Below, piece after piece: positions 19,201 through 27,308 of a stretch of DNA of 64,000 nucleotides. Both the position numbers and the translations under genes were made by a program. The number at the start of each line of letters is the position of its first letter. Positions within the stretch are counted from its first letter, which is position 1. The DNA is from Prolixibacter sp. SD074 (GTDB lineage: Bacteria > Bacteroidota > Bacteroidia > Bacteroidales > Prolixibacteraceae). The DNA lies in assembly GCF_009617895.1 (NCBI RefSeq), contig NZ_BLAW01000001.1, positions 3,835,001-3,899,000 on the forward strand, in the 5' to 3' direction. Below the pieces are notes generated by a model. The model worked only from the letters and a program-made list of their open reading frames with translations. It did no database searches and was not told where the DNA came from.

Positions 19201-19618
19201 AAATGGTTTTTTGCTGCTGTCCGGAAGTGCGGACTTTCGGCATACTGGAAGACTGTTCCGGCGCTTTAATAACGATCTGACGATCGTAGATGTTATAAGT
19301 ATTACCGGTTTTTCTGAAAACCTGATCGAGAATGTCCTGAACAGATTCATTCCGTGCACGAACAGAAACCGTCCGGTTTAAATCGACTGCTTTTTCGTTG
19401 TAGATCAAGATAAACTCACTGTTATTTTCGATTTGATCGAACACCTGTTTAACAGTGACAGATCTCAGGTTGAAGTTAAACATTACTTCCTGGGAGTAAC
19501 TTGTTGCCGCGTAGGTTGAGAAAGCGGCAAAAACGAAGACAACTAATAGCTTCATTTTGAGCAAGAGATTAAATGTACCCCCTTGTGAAGGGCACAATTT
19601 ACTACAGATTTTTTTCAT
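16292..19618 (-). CDS. susC: SusC/RagA TonB-dependent receptor with STN domain
   Basis: 1108-residue outer-membrane importer. Domains in order: signal peptide (hydrophobic stretch at about residues 22-40), a secretin/TonB short N-terminal (STN) domain at ~45-115 (FDQIENNSEFILIYNEKAVD), a carboxypeptidase-D-like domain at ~135-215 (ISGTVVDEDGMALPGVTV), the plug (VRIRGSNSIRSGQTPLYVVDG) and the 22-strand barrel ending in FTFGVNLTF. An STN domain marks receptors that signal to a FecR-type anti-sigma factor, and one is encoded directly upstream. It imports the glycan captured by SusD using TonB energy. The final aromatic Phe is the usual BAM recognition residue. Confidence 0.96.
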   Translation of the reverse strand: MKKICSKLCPSQGGTFNLLLKMKLLVVFVFAAFSTYAATSYSQEVMFNFNLRSVTVKQVFDQIENNSEFILIYNEKAVDLNRTVSVRARNESVQDILDQVFRKTGNTYNIYDRQIVIKAPEQSSSMPKVRTSGQQQKTISGTVVDEDGMALPGVTVVIPGTTTGTVTDINGKFSLDIPTDAKSLSFSFIGYSTQVVPVGQLTTFNITLKPETTQLGEVVAVGYGVQRKSDMTGATDRLTSENMNKSVATSPVEMMQGRVSGVNITQDSGEPGTGMTVRIRGSNSIRSGQTPLYVVDGVPLDNNNITPAGGSASGYGGGANLNPISFLNPDDIESIDILKDASSTAIYGARGANGVIIITTKKGKQGKGTITYDGYMGVSQIRKKLDLLSASEFRSYTKADGSKLLDMGASNNWQDKIFTTAITQSHNLSYGGGTENFTYRSSFGYLDQKGIVNGTGMTKMNGSIKVSQIAFNGKLKLDGNLTVSHIEDQRAPITSGASGGGYEGDLILTALKLNPTYPVFNQDGTYYQNAVDQRNPVAMLNLVDDQTQTDRILANVAAEYEIIKNFKYKFNLGFDRTNAERRVNQNKQLSYLSNKGEADINNITANNRLVNNYFTYLTKIGDDHSFNFLLGHEYQYVKVTTHNTHVNGFESEGIKYTNSLGYGNFSNADVSSSAIERELQSFFGRVNYNYKQKYLFTFTGRYDGSSKFGKNKKYGFFPSAALAWRLSQEDFLNSSTTISNLKLRLGWGQTGNQEIPDKISLMAVGTSADANGYFNGTLLPGITFQRTPNPDIQWETTEQTDVGLDFGFWDNRLSGTIDYFHKKTTDVLLEIPSKQPAATPTQWQNVPGLKILNNGIELSLNALLVQKKDFTWELGGNFSYVKNEVKDLPVKLIETGVATGQGLSDTRVQIITNGEPVGTFYGMVFQGFDANGISTYKTDVDGNPVKEPLGSALPDFTYSFTSKIQFKGFDLSMLWYGSHGNKVYNNTANALFTKTALDKGYNVTQEVFHSKENPDNSNAYSSRFIEDASFLRWSNLTIGYTFNTKNISWLGSARVYVTGNNLALITNYSGFDPEVNIDANYKGVPSLGIDYTQYPKPRTFTFGVNLTF

Positions 19619-19662
19619 ACATTTGAACTGTTAATGTGAGACTTATGTTACATTGATTTTTA

Positions 19663-19694
19663 GAAGGCCGGGAGTTGGCAGACTCCCGGCCTTC
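19663..19694 (-). promoter_or_regulatory. Perfect 12-bp hairpin between anti-sigma gene and susC
   Basis: GAAGGCCGGGAG (19663-19674) and CTCCCGGCCTTC (19683-19694) pair without mismatch around an 8-nt loop. It lies 6 bp past the fecR stop and 44 bp before the susC start on the same strand. No T run follows on either strand, so it is not a standard terminator. It may separate the fecR and susC transcripts by processing, or be part of a regulatory RNA; cis-antisense RNAs are known between anti-sigma and susC genes in Bacteroides PULs. Confidence 0.7.
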
Positions 19695-19700
19695 ATTGTT

Positions 19701-20939
19701 TTAATTTCTTAGATTTAATTCATTTATTTTTTGGTTTACGATTACCTGATTGCCCGAAATCCGGTAATCGATTGGTACGATATCTGACAAGGTTGTTAAT
19801 ACTTTGCTTAGAGAATCTTTCAGGTCCAGTTTGCCGGCAATCAATTCGGATGAAGGGAATGGCCGACGATAAAGGAACTGTACATTGTAATATCTTTCCA
19901 GCCGTTTAAATACGTCGTCAATTCGTTGTCCCGAGAATTGATACCACCCATTTATCCAGGTAATATATTGGTCGGCATTCGGTTCGGGAACGACGTTGAA
20001 AACCTTTTTTGATTTATCGAACGAAGCTTTGTGCCCCGGTGTCATAACAATCTCTTTATTTAGCAGACTTATTCCCTCGGCTTCTTTCAGCGAGACTTCT
20101 CCATCGAGCAAGACCGTTTTAATATTTTTGTCCGAATCATAAGCCGAGATATTGAAACGAGTTCCGATGTCTTTTACGATGATTCCCCCGGCACTCACCT
20201 CAAACGGCTGCTTAGCGTTATGTTTTACTTCGAAATATGCCTCACCTGTGAGGTAGACCAGGCGCTTTTTCCCGTTGAAATGTGTTGGAAAAGCAAATTT
20301 ACTTCCGGCATTCAACCACACTTTTGTCCCATCGGTTAGTTCGATATAGCTCTTCTTCCCGTAAGGGATTGTTACTTCGTTTAGTCCTTGTCCATTGTTA
20401 TGTGCATCAAGTTGATCCATATAGATGACACTGTCGTTATCGATTTTTATCGCCTCATTTCTATTATCAACCCGAATCGAGGACTCGTTTTTGCGAAGGG
20501 CAATATGCCGGCCGTTTGACAGGACCAGTTTGGCATCATTTCCATCCTGTGTTGCTGAATTCTCAGTGAAATGGTAGGTGTTGTCATCATTACGTAGGGC
20601 ATGGTATCCAACACCTGCCAGAAGCAGGGCAAAAACAACAACGGCAGCATATTTAAGATATCCTCCGAAACGGATGAATTGCTTTCGGCGATTTATATTC
20701 TTGTTATATTGTTGAATCTCGTTCCAAAGTTCATGTACCGTAACGGATTGAGAATTTGTTCCGTTTTCGTGTAAAAAGAGGATGATTTTCCGCGCTTTTT
20801 GCACTTTTTCCTCAAATTCCGGAAACTGGACGGTAAGCTCTTTCCATTTTTCCTGTTTCTTTCCGTGCAGTATCCAAGCCATAAAATGCTTGTTGTCAAT
20901 CAGTTCCTCGGTCGTGTATTTAAGGTACTTAATTTTCAA
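19701..20939 (-). CDS. FecR-family anti-sigma factor
   Basis: Inner-membrane anti-sigma regulator of 412 residues. The cytoplasmic N-terminal ~85 residues should hold the ECF sigma factor, a single membrane helix lies near residues 90-108 (YAAVVVFALLLAGVGYHAL), and the periplasmic FecR domain carries the hallmark blocks YGKKSYIELTDGTKVWLNAGS and LTGEAYFEVKHNAKQPFEV. A C-terminal DUF4974/STN-like region (FKRLERYYNVQFLYRRPFP) should touch the STN domain of SusC. The start is TTG: the conserved N-terminal block begins before the first internal ATG (residue 20), so a non-ATG start is needed. Confidence 0.92.
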   Translation of the reverse strand: MKIKYLKYTTEELIDNKHFMAWILHGKKQEKWKELTVQFPEFEEKVQKARKIILFLHENGTNSQSVTVHELWNEIQQYNKNINRRKQFIRFGGYLKYAAVVVFALLLAGVGYHALRNDDNTYHFTENSATQDGNDAKLVLSNGRHIALRKNESSIRVDNRNEAIKIDNDSVIYMDQLDAHNNGQGLNEVTIPYGKKSYIELTDGTKVWLNAGSKFAFPTHFNGKKRLVYLTGEAYFEVKHNAKQPFEVSAGGIIVKDIGTRFNISAYDSDKNIKTVLLDGEVSLKEAEGISLLNKEIVMTPGHKASFDKSKKVFNVVPEPNADQYITWINGWYQFSGQRIDDVFKRLERYYNVQFLYRRPFPSSELIAGKLDLKDSLSKVLTTLSDIVPIDYRISGNQVIVNQKINELNLRN

Positions 20940-21035
20940 TTGAATGTGTCTTTACAGTTATGCTTTTAAGTAGTAAAGACACAATAGGGAAGTTTGTGGA
21001 CAGAAAATTTTAAAAAAATTTAAAATTAATTAACA

Positions 21036-21617
21036 TTAACATGACTTCAGTAAAAAGAGAAGTATGATATCGCTTGCGCTGAGTACCTCCCTAAGTTTGT
21101 TCAATGCTCTGAAAACCATCTTTCTGGCTGAGTCATATTTAATGGACATGATGTCACAAATTTCTGCGTAGTCAAGTTCACAGGTAAAACGATAAAAAAG
21201 AATCTCGCGTTGCCTCGGAGAGAGTTTGTCGAATCCTTTTAAAAGTAATTGTTCGTTTCGTTCCCTGTCTTCACGTTCAACCAGGTCCTCCTCCTGCGAA
21301 TAGACAGATGAAAATTCAGGTCCGGTCATTTCTGTTACCTGATGTATGTACTTCCGGTCTTTCTGTATGGCTCTTATTAGCTTGTTTTTTAGCGACTTGA
21401 GAAGGTAGAATTGGATATTGTCTGTATCGCCCAAATTTTCTCTATTTCTTATTAAATCGAAAAAAAGTTCCTGGATAGAATCTTTAATTAGCTCTTCATC
21501 CCTGGAGAACTTCCGGCCATAGCGAAAGAGGAGATCGATGTGATGGTGGTAAATATGGGAAAGGGCGTAATCTTTGCTCGATTTGAAGTCATTCCATATT
21601 TTGCGGTCATCTGTCAT
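21036..21617 (-). CDS. ECF RNA polymerase sigma factor
   Basis: Sigma-70 family extracytoplasmic sigma factor of 193 residues. Region 2 spans about 22-85 (YHHHIDLLFRYGRKFS, then QELFFDLIRNRENLG) and region 4 about 125-180 (LSPRQREILFYRFTCELDY with a helix-turn-helix of AEICDIMSIKYDSARKMVF). It precedes the FecR gene by 96 bp. By analogy with such triplets it drives susC upon glycan sensing through SusC and FecR. It lacks the very C-terminal extension of SigW/RpoE types. An unusual structured spacer precedes it. Confidence 0.93.
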   Translation of the reverse strand: MTDDRKIWNDFKSSKDYALSHIYHHHIDLLFRYGRKFSRDEELIKDSIQELFFDLIRNRENLGDTDNIQFYLLKSLKNKLIRAIQKDRKYIHQVTEMTGPEFSSVYSQEEDLVEREDRERNEQLLLKGFDKLSPRQREILFYRFTCELDYAEICDIMSIKYDSARKMVFRALNKLREVLSASDIILLFLLKSC

Positions 21618-21681
21618 CGAGAAAAATACATGGTTAGTATCGCTAAATATAGGACTTTTCCTTAGAATAAAACAGTGCTAT

Positions 21682-21795
21682 AGGTTATTTGCCGTGTGCG
21701 AAAACAGTATTATTAGATGTTAGATAACAGCAAGTTACTAATTCTTGCGTAGGCTAAAATAACCTCAGGCACACGGGAAAACAGGTCATTTCCCG
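21682..21795 (-). other. Structured spacer upstream of the PUL sigma gene
   Basis: The 192-bp gap between the NYN gene and the sigma gene contains interleaved complementary blocks: AGGTTATTT (21682-21690) with AAATAACCT (21757-21765), and CCGTGTGC (21692-21699) with GCACACGG (21769-21776). Their order 1-2-1'-2' is that of a pseudoknot. A separate 7-bp perfect hairpin, CGGGAAA/TTTCCCG (21774-21795), overlaps it and may end the NYN transcript, and GCAAG/CTTGC lies inside. No T tract or clear TAnnTTTG element is present. Function is unknown. Confidence 0.5.
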
Positions 21796-21809
21796 AAGAG
21801 ATTAAGGTC

Positions 21810-22574
21810 TCAGTCTTCTTTATTCCGTACGTATATCAAATTGGATTTACCTCTTTGATTGGCACGTTGCTCAATCTCAAATTTGTCTATTGAACTGATA
21901 AGCGGAGTTAGTTTCTGGTAGCCGAAATTACGTGGATCGAAGTTCGGCTGTTTCTTCAACAATAATGTCCCCACGTCTCCCATGAATGACCATCCATCCT
22001 CATCAGCTGTATCGTTAATTGTTGATTCGATGAGTCGGATTACTTTACCGGTAATTTTGTCAAATGTTTTCTTGCGGGTACTTTTTCCTTTGGCGCTCGT
22101 GGATTCACCGGCTCTTGAATCCGGCTCATTGTCACCTTGAAGAATTTCAATATAAATGAATTTGTCACAAGCCACAATGAAGGGATCAGGCGTTTTCTTC
22201 TCACCCATACCGTAAACTTTCATTCCAGCCTCCCGGAGACGGGTCGCAAGTCGGGTAAAATCACTATCGCTGGAAACCAGGAAAAAACCATCGGCTTTTT
22301 TTGAATAGAGAATGTCCATGGCATCAATAATCATGGCTGAGTCGGTGGCATTTTTGCCAGTGGTATAGCCATATTGCTGAATTGGGGTAATGGCATTTTC
22401 GAGAAGGACCGCTTTCCATCCACTCAGGTTTGGACGGGTCCAGTCACCATAAATCCGTTTAATGGTTGCATTTCCGTATTTGGCGATCTCCTGCATCATC
22501 TCTTTCACGCTCCGGTTGGGGACATTATCGCCGTCAATCAATACGGCTAGTTTGGTATCTTCTGACGATGTCAT
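21810..22574 (-). CDS. NYN-domain (LabA/DUF88) protein with OST-HTH domain
   Basis: 254-residue soluble protein. The N-terminal NYN domain is a PIN-like nuclease fold: acidic residues in VLIDGDNVPN (about 11-20), TDSAMIIDAMD (about 77-87) and SSDSDFTRL (about 100-108) form the likely metal site. A low-complexity Ser/Thr/Lys linker (about 150-170) leads to a C-terminal OST-HTH/LOTUS-like domain (KVIRLIESTINDTADEDGW to the end), an RNA-binding module. Such proteins are thought to act on RNA; the target is unknown. It stands between the PUL and a nitroreductase gene with no obvious operon partner. Confidence 0.85.
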   Translation of the reverse strand: MTSSEDTKLAVLIDGDNVPNRSVKEMMQEIAKYGNATIKRIYGDWTRPNLSGWKAVLLENAITPIQQYGYTTGKNATDSAMIIDAMDILYSKKADGFFLVSSDSDFTRLATRLREAGMKVYGMGEKKTPDPFIVACDKFIYIEILQGDNEPDSRAGESTSAKGKSTRKKTFDKITGKVIRLIESTINDTADEDGWSFMGDVGTLLLKKQPNFDPRNFGYQKLTPLISSIDKFEIEQRANQRGKSNLIYVRNKED

Positions 22575-22632
22575 AGTTGTGTTGTTAGTAAATAAATGGA
22601 TATTCTGTCATGAAATGCATAAGAAAAATGGA

Positions 22633-23208
22633 TCATTCTTTCCAGACGATTTTATTTTCGATAGATTCTCTGCCGTTTGCCGGAAACGGACGGTTGGCAT
22701 AGCCCAGGAATAGAAAGCCCATCGATTTCTGGTTCGGTTTCAAATCGAGAGAACTGCCCAACAGATTAATGAACGATGGGGTAGCCCAAAAAACACTTAG
22801 TCCGGCAGCCGTGGCTGACAGCCAGATGTTTTGAACCGCCATCGATACAGCGGCCATTTCTTCCCATTCGGGAAGACGGTGTTCTGCATCGAGGTTGGCG
22901 ACAATGGCAATAGCTACCGGCGCTTTCCGGAAGTGTAAGGCAAACTTAGTTACTTTATCGGTAGGAACTTTGGTCCCTTTTTGCTGTGCCTGTTCAAGCG
23001 TGTTTTTAACTTCCGTAATGAACTTTTCTCTGCCTTCGCCACTGTAAACAATGAATCTCCAGGGCTCAGTATTTTTGTGGTTTGGAGCTCGGTTGCCATT
23101 CTCAAGCAACTGCCTGATGAGTTCTTTCGGGACTCCCTGTTCGTTAAAAAAACGGGTCGGATGTGTTCTTCTTTCTTTGATTAATCGGGTAATATCTTCC
23201 AGGTTCAT
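22633..23208 (-). CDS. Nitroreductase-family FMN oxidoreductase
   Basis: 191-residue FMN flavoprotein, likely a homodimer. The phosphate-binding RRTHPTRFF block near the N-terminus, GNRAPNHKNTEPWRFIV near residue 40 and the C-terminal FLFLGYANRPFPANGR stretch match the small YdjA/NfnB-like branch. It would reduce nitro compounds or quinones with NAD(P)H, but the natural substrate is not readable. It is 58 bp upstream of the NYN gene on the same strand, which might share its transcript. Confidence 0.85.
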   Translation of the reverse strand: MNLEDITRLIKERRTHPTRFFNEQGVPKELIRQLLENGNRAPNHKNTEPWRFIVYSGEGREKFITEVKNTLEQAQQKGTKVPTDKVTKFALHFRKAPVAIAIVANLDAEHRLPEWEEMAAVSMAVQNIWLSATAAGLSVFWATPSFINLLGSSLDLKPNQKSMGFLFLGYANRPFPANGRESIENKIVWKE

Positions 23209-23303
23209 CTTAGCTTGTTTTACGATATTTCATAGATAAAACAGTCAAAAGGGTCAGAGGTTTTATATTCCCGTTGGTCCCGCGCGGAGAGAGGCTGTTT
23301 TCG

Positions 23304-24614
23304 TCAGTCTTCGGAATAAGCCGATCCCGGATTTTTCTTTTTTTCAGTGGCTTTGTATATGTATTCCATTACATACGATGCCGCAATAATTCCCAGCGAA
23401 ATTATCATCCCCGTGAAATTATTGCCCAGTTGGTTTTTCAACAGAAAGAGAAAAGCGATTGTGCACATAGCAAAACCGGCAATCGATATGTACCGCTTGG
23501 AAGCGGTCTCTTTGTATAACCTGACGTTAGCCAGGTTGACAATCGCAAAAATGATGAGGAAGCCGGCACTTCCCGACGTGGAGATGCTTTCCAGGTCAAG
23601 TGTGTTTGCAACCAATAAAGTGAAGACGGAAGTAAATAGAATTCCCACGGGTTGGTTCCAGAAATGTTTGGTGAACTCGTGAGGTAGTTCGTCATCTACT
23701 CCCAGTTCGTAGTTGACACGGCTTCCGCCAAAGAGGGTGGAATTAATAGCTGTAAACGTCGAAATCATTGCCGCCAGTGAAATAATGGTAAATCCCACTT
23801 GTCCCAGTTCCGGTTTGGCGGCTTCGGCTAAAACATATTCCTGGGCCTTCTGAATTTTATCGAAGGTGAGTGAAGCTACCGTAACGAAAGAAATAAGCAC
23901 ATAGAGTAAAATGACAATGGAAATAGCGATGAAATAAGCCCTGGGAATATTTCTTTTCGGATTAACAATGTTTGGTGAAGCATTGGCAATCAATTCAAAT
24001 CCTTCGTAAGCCACAAAAATGACCATGCCGCCACTAAATAATTTTACAGGACCGGTCCAGTTGCTGAATTCGAACTGCATCAGATGATTGGTATGAAATA
24101 AGCCGTAACCACCTATCAGAATAAATAGCGTGAGAATCGTCATTTTGATATACACGGCTATCGATTCGGCTTCGGCTATGATACGCACGCTCAGGTAATT
24201 TAGTATGGCAGAAAATACAATGATTCCCGTTATAAAAATGTGTTTGTTGAGCGTGTTGTCACTGACGATATGAAATAAATTGCCGGCATAACTGCCGAAT
24301 GCAGAGGAGTATAACGAAAGCATAATGATGTAGCTTATCCATAACAGGTTATTCGTGCCTCCGCTGAAAACGTTTTTACCAAATGCCTTGTTGATGAAAT
24401 TAACAGTGCCACCTTTGCTGGGATATTTTAGGGAGAGTTTGGAATAGGCATAAGCCGTTAACAAAGTGATAATCCCGGCCAACATAAATGCGACAGGTGT
24501 CCCTCCTTTGCTCAATGCGATGGCCAGCCCGAGAACGGCAAAGATACCTCCGCCAACCATGCCTCCGATACCCATCGAAACGGCTTCTCCCAGTTTTATA
24601 TCGTCTTTTCGCAT
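23304..24614 (-). CDS. APC-family amino acid permease
   Basis: 436-residue integral membrane protein with about 12 predicted helices. The glycine-rich first helix MGIGGMVGGGIFAVLGLAI holds the unwound substrate-binding segment typical of APC transporters; AYEGFELIANASPNIVNPKRNIP near residue 200 is the helix-6 loop that also contacts substrate. It probably imports an amino acid with protons or sodium; specificity unknown. The C-terminus is a Lys-rich cytosolic tail. The MFS gene upstream is 53 bp away on the same strand. Confidence 0.85.
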   Translation of the reverse strand: MRKDDIKLGEAVSMGIGGMVGGGIFAVLGLAIALSKGGTPVAFMLAGIITLLTAYAYSKLSLKYPSKGGTVNFINKAFGKNVFSGGTNNLLWISYIIMLSLYSSAFGSYAGNLFHIVSDNTLNKHIFITGIIVFSAILNYLSVRIIAEAESIAVYIKMTILTLFILIGGYGLFHTNHLMQFEFSNWTGPVKLFSGGMVIFVAYEGFELIANASPNIVNPKRNIPRAYFIAISIVILLYVLISFVTVASLTFDKIQKAQEYVLAEAAKPELGQVGFTIISLAAMISTFTAINSTLFGGSRVNYELGVDDELPHEFTKHFWNQPVGILFTSVFTLLVANTLDLESISTSGSAGFLIIFAIVNLANVRLYKETASKRYISIAGFAMCTIAFLFLLKNQLGNNFTGMIISLGIIAASYVMEYIYKATEKKKNPGSAYSED

Positions 24615-24667
24615 GTACTTTTGAGATTAATTTCGTTAGTAATAATACAGCTTATTGAAAAAGTTTC

Positions 24668-25870
24668 TTACGATGTTGGTTCTGTCGTGGGTTTTAGCTT
24701 GATAACGAACAGTGCAAGTGTTACCATGACGAAGGCAACGCCGGCGCCGGCAACAAATGCTGTGGTAATTCCTCCGAGGCTGTAAAATATTCCGATAAAC
24801 AGTGGCCCGAGCGTTTGTCCAAGTCGCAAAACCATGCTGTTGATGGACATGAATGCAGCCCTTTCCTTCATGGGTGCAAAACCTACCAGGAGATTCTGGA
24901 TTCCCGGAATGGCCATCCCGTGTCCAAGGCCGAAAGTGACGACAGGAATCAGAAGTATTGTCCAGGAAGAAGCGAAGGACATGAAGGCCATGGCAATTAA
25001 GTAGAAAATAAAACTAAAAATCAGTTGGGTCCGCGGTTTAAACCATCGGTTAATTTTTTTTAATTGAGAAGAAGTGATAGCGGTAACGATGGAAAAACCG
25101 GACATCGTCAGTCCAATTTGGAGGGCATTAGCATGCAATCTGTTTTTTAGTAAGAGAGGGAAATAGGAGAGGTAGGCTCCATACAAAATGACGAAAATGA
25201 GGATATTCATGATAAATAGGCCCCATACATCATGCTTGTTAATGTTTTTCCAGGCACGTTTCAGGTAAGTTCTTAAATCGGGTTGCTTGTCAGGTTCCGG
25301 ATTTTTCAATCGGGTTAAAACCCAAATAGCCACGGGGACGGCAAGAACAGGCAATATAAACGGATATTGCCAACCGTACATGGCCAGTATTCCGCCAATT
25401 GCCGGATACGATGCTGTTCCGATACTTAGCACGCTGGCATTGTATCCCATGGCAGCTGCACGTTGCTGCCCGGCAAACAAATCGCCAATGAGTGTAATGT
25501 TCAGGCTTCCTAATGAGGCTGCTCCAATACCTTGTATGAAACGGAGTGCCAGCAAGACATCAAACGAGCGAGTGAACATGCAAGCCAGGCCTGCTATTCC
25601 GAATAGGATAAGTGACGGGACCAGAATATTTTTCCGCCCCAGCCGGTCGGCTAAAATGCCGGCAACCGGAGTTAGTAAAACGCCTGGCAGGGTAAAAGAG
25701 GTGATGAGTAGCCCAACTTCGGCGGGGCTGATTTTAAAATAGTGAATAACGTCGGGGAAAGCCGGTGTAATGCTGGCTACACCCATGACGGCCATTAGTG
25801 TAATGAAAAAGATGATATAAAGGTTGGGATTTTTAAGTAAAGGTCCCGTTTGTTGAGGTTCTTTGCTCAT
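24668..25870 (-). CDS. Major facilitator superfamily transporter
   Basis: About 400 residues with 12 predicted helices. The loop 2-3 signature appears as GILADRLGRKNILVPS, and the second half repeats it weakly (LKKINRWFKPRTQL). The helix-5 stretch GYNASVLSIGTASYPAIGG resembles motif C of drug/H+ antiporters, so export of a small molecule is plausible. I take ATG at 25870; the longer frame begins at a TTG five codons earlier. The stop lies upstream of the APC permease gene. Confidence 0.84.
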   Translation of the reverse strand: MSKEPQQTGPLLKNPNLYIIFFITLMAVMGVASITPAFPDVIHYFKISPAEVGLLITSFTLPGVLLTPVAGILADRLGRKNILVPSLILFGIAGLACMFTRSFDVLLALRFIQGIGAASLGSLNITLIGDLFAGQQRAAAMGYNASVLSIGTASYPAIGGILAMYGWQYPFILPVLAVPVAIWVLTRLKNPEPDKQPDLRTYLKRAWKNINKHDVWGLFIMNILIFVILYGAYLSYFPLLLKNRLHANALQIGLTMSGFSIVTAITSSQLKKINRWFKPRTQLIFSFIFYLIAMAFMSFASSWTILLIPVVTFGLGHGMAIPGIQNLLVGFAPMKERAAFMSINSMVLRLGQTLGPLFIGIFYSLGGITTAFVAGAGVAFVMVTLALFVIKLKPTTEPTS

Positions 25871-25964
25871 TACGTTTGTTTTCAATTCGGGGTTTCTAAG
25901 TTAGGAAAATCTGAAAGATGGGCAAGTATGGCGGATTGAGAATAGAAGATTGAGGTGATATGAA

Positions 25965-25999
25965 GAAAACAAAAGGGGAGCTGAATAAACAACTCCCCC
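25965..25999 (-). terminator. Terminator of the amtB operon
   Basis: GGGGAG (25975-25980) pairs with CTCCCC (25993-25998) around a 12-nt loop; on the minus strand TTTTGTTTTC follows. It lies 26 bp beyond the amtB stop. A smaller ACTAAC/GTTAGT hairpin overlaps the gene end. Confidence 0.82.
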
Positions 26000-26024
26000 C
26001 TGTCTTATAACTAACCTATGGCAG

Positions 26025-27275
26025 TTAGTTGTAAGCCGATTCTCCGTGTTCGTAAACATCCAGGCCTTCTTCTTCGATCCGGCGTGAAACACGCAGTCCA
26101 ATAGTTGATTTCAAAAGCTTGAACAGGATATAGCCAGTACCCAGGCTCCAGGCCATAACAGCCAGTACTCCAAGAGCCTGGATTCCCAGTAAGTGTGCTC
26201 CACCGCCGTAGAACAAACCACCATTGGTAGAGAATAGACCAACCATCAAGGTTCCGGCGGCCCCACCCAATCCATGAACCGATACAGCACCCACGGGGTC
26301 GTCTATGTGTAGTTTCTGGTCGATAAATTCGACACCAAATACCAGGATGATTCCGGCAATAGCACCAATCGCTATAGCGCCACCGGGAGTGACGGTGTCA
26401 CAGCCGGCTGTAATGGCTACCAATCCTGCCAAAGCACCGTTCAGGGTTAATGACAGTGACGGGAATTTGTACCGTCCCCATGATACCAGCATGGATGACA
26501 GCGCTCCCGCCGCTGCAGCCAGGTTAGTCGTAATAAATATTAATGAGATGGCATGGGAGTTATCTGATCCGGCAGCGGCAAGCTGTGAGCCAGGGTTAAA
26601 TCCAAACCATCCAAACCACAGAATAAATACGCCAAGGGCTCCGAAGGTGAGGTTATGGCCAGGAATGGCTTTTGATTTGCCGTTGTATTTCCCGATACGG
26701 GGTCCAACCATAATGGCGCCAGCCAGGCCTAACCAGGCACCTACAGAGTGAACAACGGTCGAGCCGGCAAAATCATGAAAGCCAAGTTCCGAAAGCCAAC
26801 CTCCTCCCCAGACCCAATGGCCTGAAACAGGATAAATAAAAAGGGTTATAACGACACTGAAAATTAGGTACGTACTAAACTTAGTCCGTTCAGCAACGGC
26901 ACCGGAAACAATCGTAGCCGCAGTAGCTGCAAATACGGTCTGGAAAAACAGGATGGCTAAATCCGGAATGTCATTTCCGTAACTTGCAGTGAAGAAGAGA
27001 TTCGGTTTACCAATAAGGCCACCGATGTCGCCGCCGAACATCAGACTAAATCCAACCAACCAAAAGGCCAATGAACCAACGCTGAAATCCATCAGGTTTT
27101 TCATTAGGATATTGGCGGTGTTTTTTGCCCGGGTAAAACCAGCTTCGACCATTGCAAAGCCAGGTTGCATGAACATGACCAAAACGGCTGCCACGAGTAC
27201 CCAGACGGTATCGAGTGAGGTTGCGTTGGAGCTAACCGCCGACGCAATATCTGTTATTTTCAAAGTTTCTTGCAT
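26025..27275 (-). CDS. amtB: Ammonium transporter
   Basis: Trimeric inner-membrane ammonium channel of 416 residues with 11 expected helices. The pore His pair is visible in GSTVVHSVGAWLG and SVHGLGGAAGTL, and GWFGFNPGSQ is the family signature. No cleavable signal is evident; the N-terminus starts with a short periplasmic segment before the first helix (VWVLVAAVLVMFMQPGFAMVE). It is last in a porin-PII-AmtB unit, 33 bp after the PII gene; PII proteins plug AmtB when nitrogen is ample. Confidence 0.96.
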   Translation of the reverse strand: MQETLKITDIASAVSSNATSLDTVWVLVAAVLVMFMQPGFAMVEAGFTRAKNTANILMKNLMDFSVGSLAFWLVGFSLMFGGDIGGLIGKPNLFFTASYGNDIPDLAILFFQTVFAATAATIVSGAVAERTKFSTYLIFSVVITLFIYPVSGHWVWGGGWLSELGFHDFAGSTVVHSVGAWLGLAGAIMVGPRIGKYNGKSKAIPGHNLTFGALGVFILWFGWFGFNPGSQLAAAGSDNSHAISLIFITTNLAAAAGALSSMLVSWGRYKFPSLSLTLNGALAGLVAITAGCDTVTPGGAIAIGAIAGIILVFGVEFIDQKLHIDDPVGAVSVHGLGGAAGTLMVGLFSTNGGLFYGGGAHLLGIQALGVLAVMAWSLGTGYILFKLLKSTIGLRVSRRIEEEGLDVYEHGESAYN

Positions 27276-27308
27276 AATCTACTATATTGAGTGTTTTGGT
27301 TTCCGATT

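Noticed and set aside
19663-19694. Rho-independent terminator after fecR
   Set aside because: Stem is strong but no T run follows on either strand; listed as a hairpin of unknown role.
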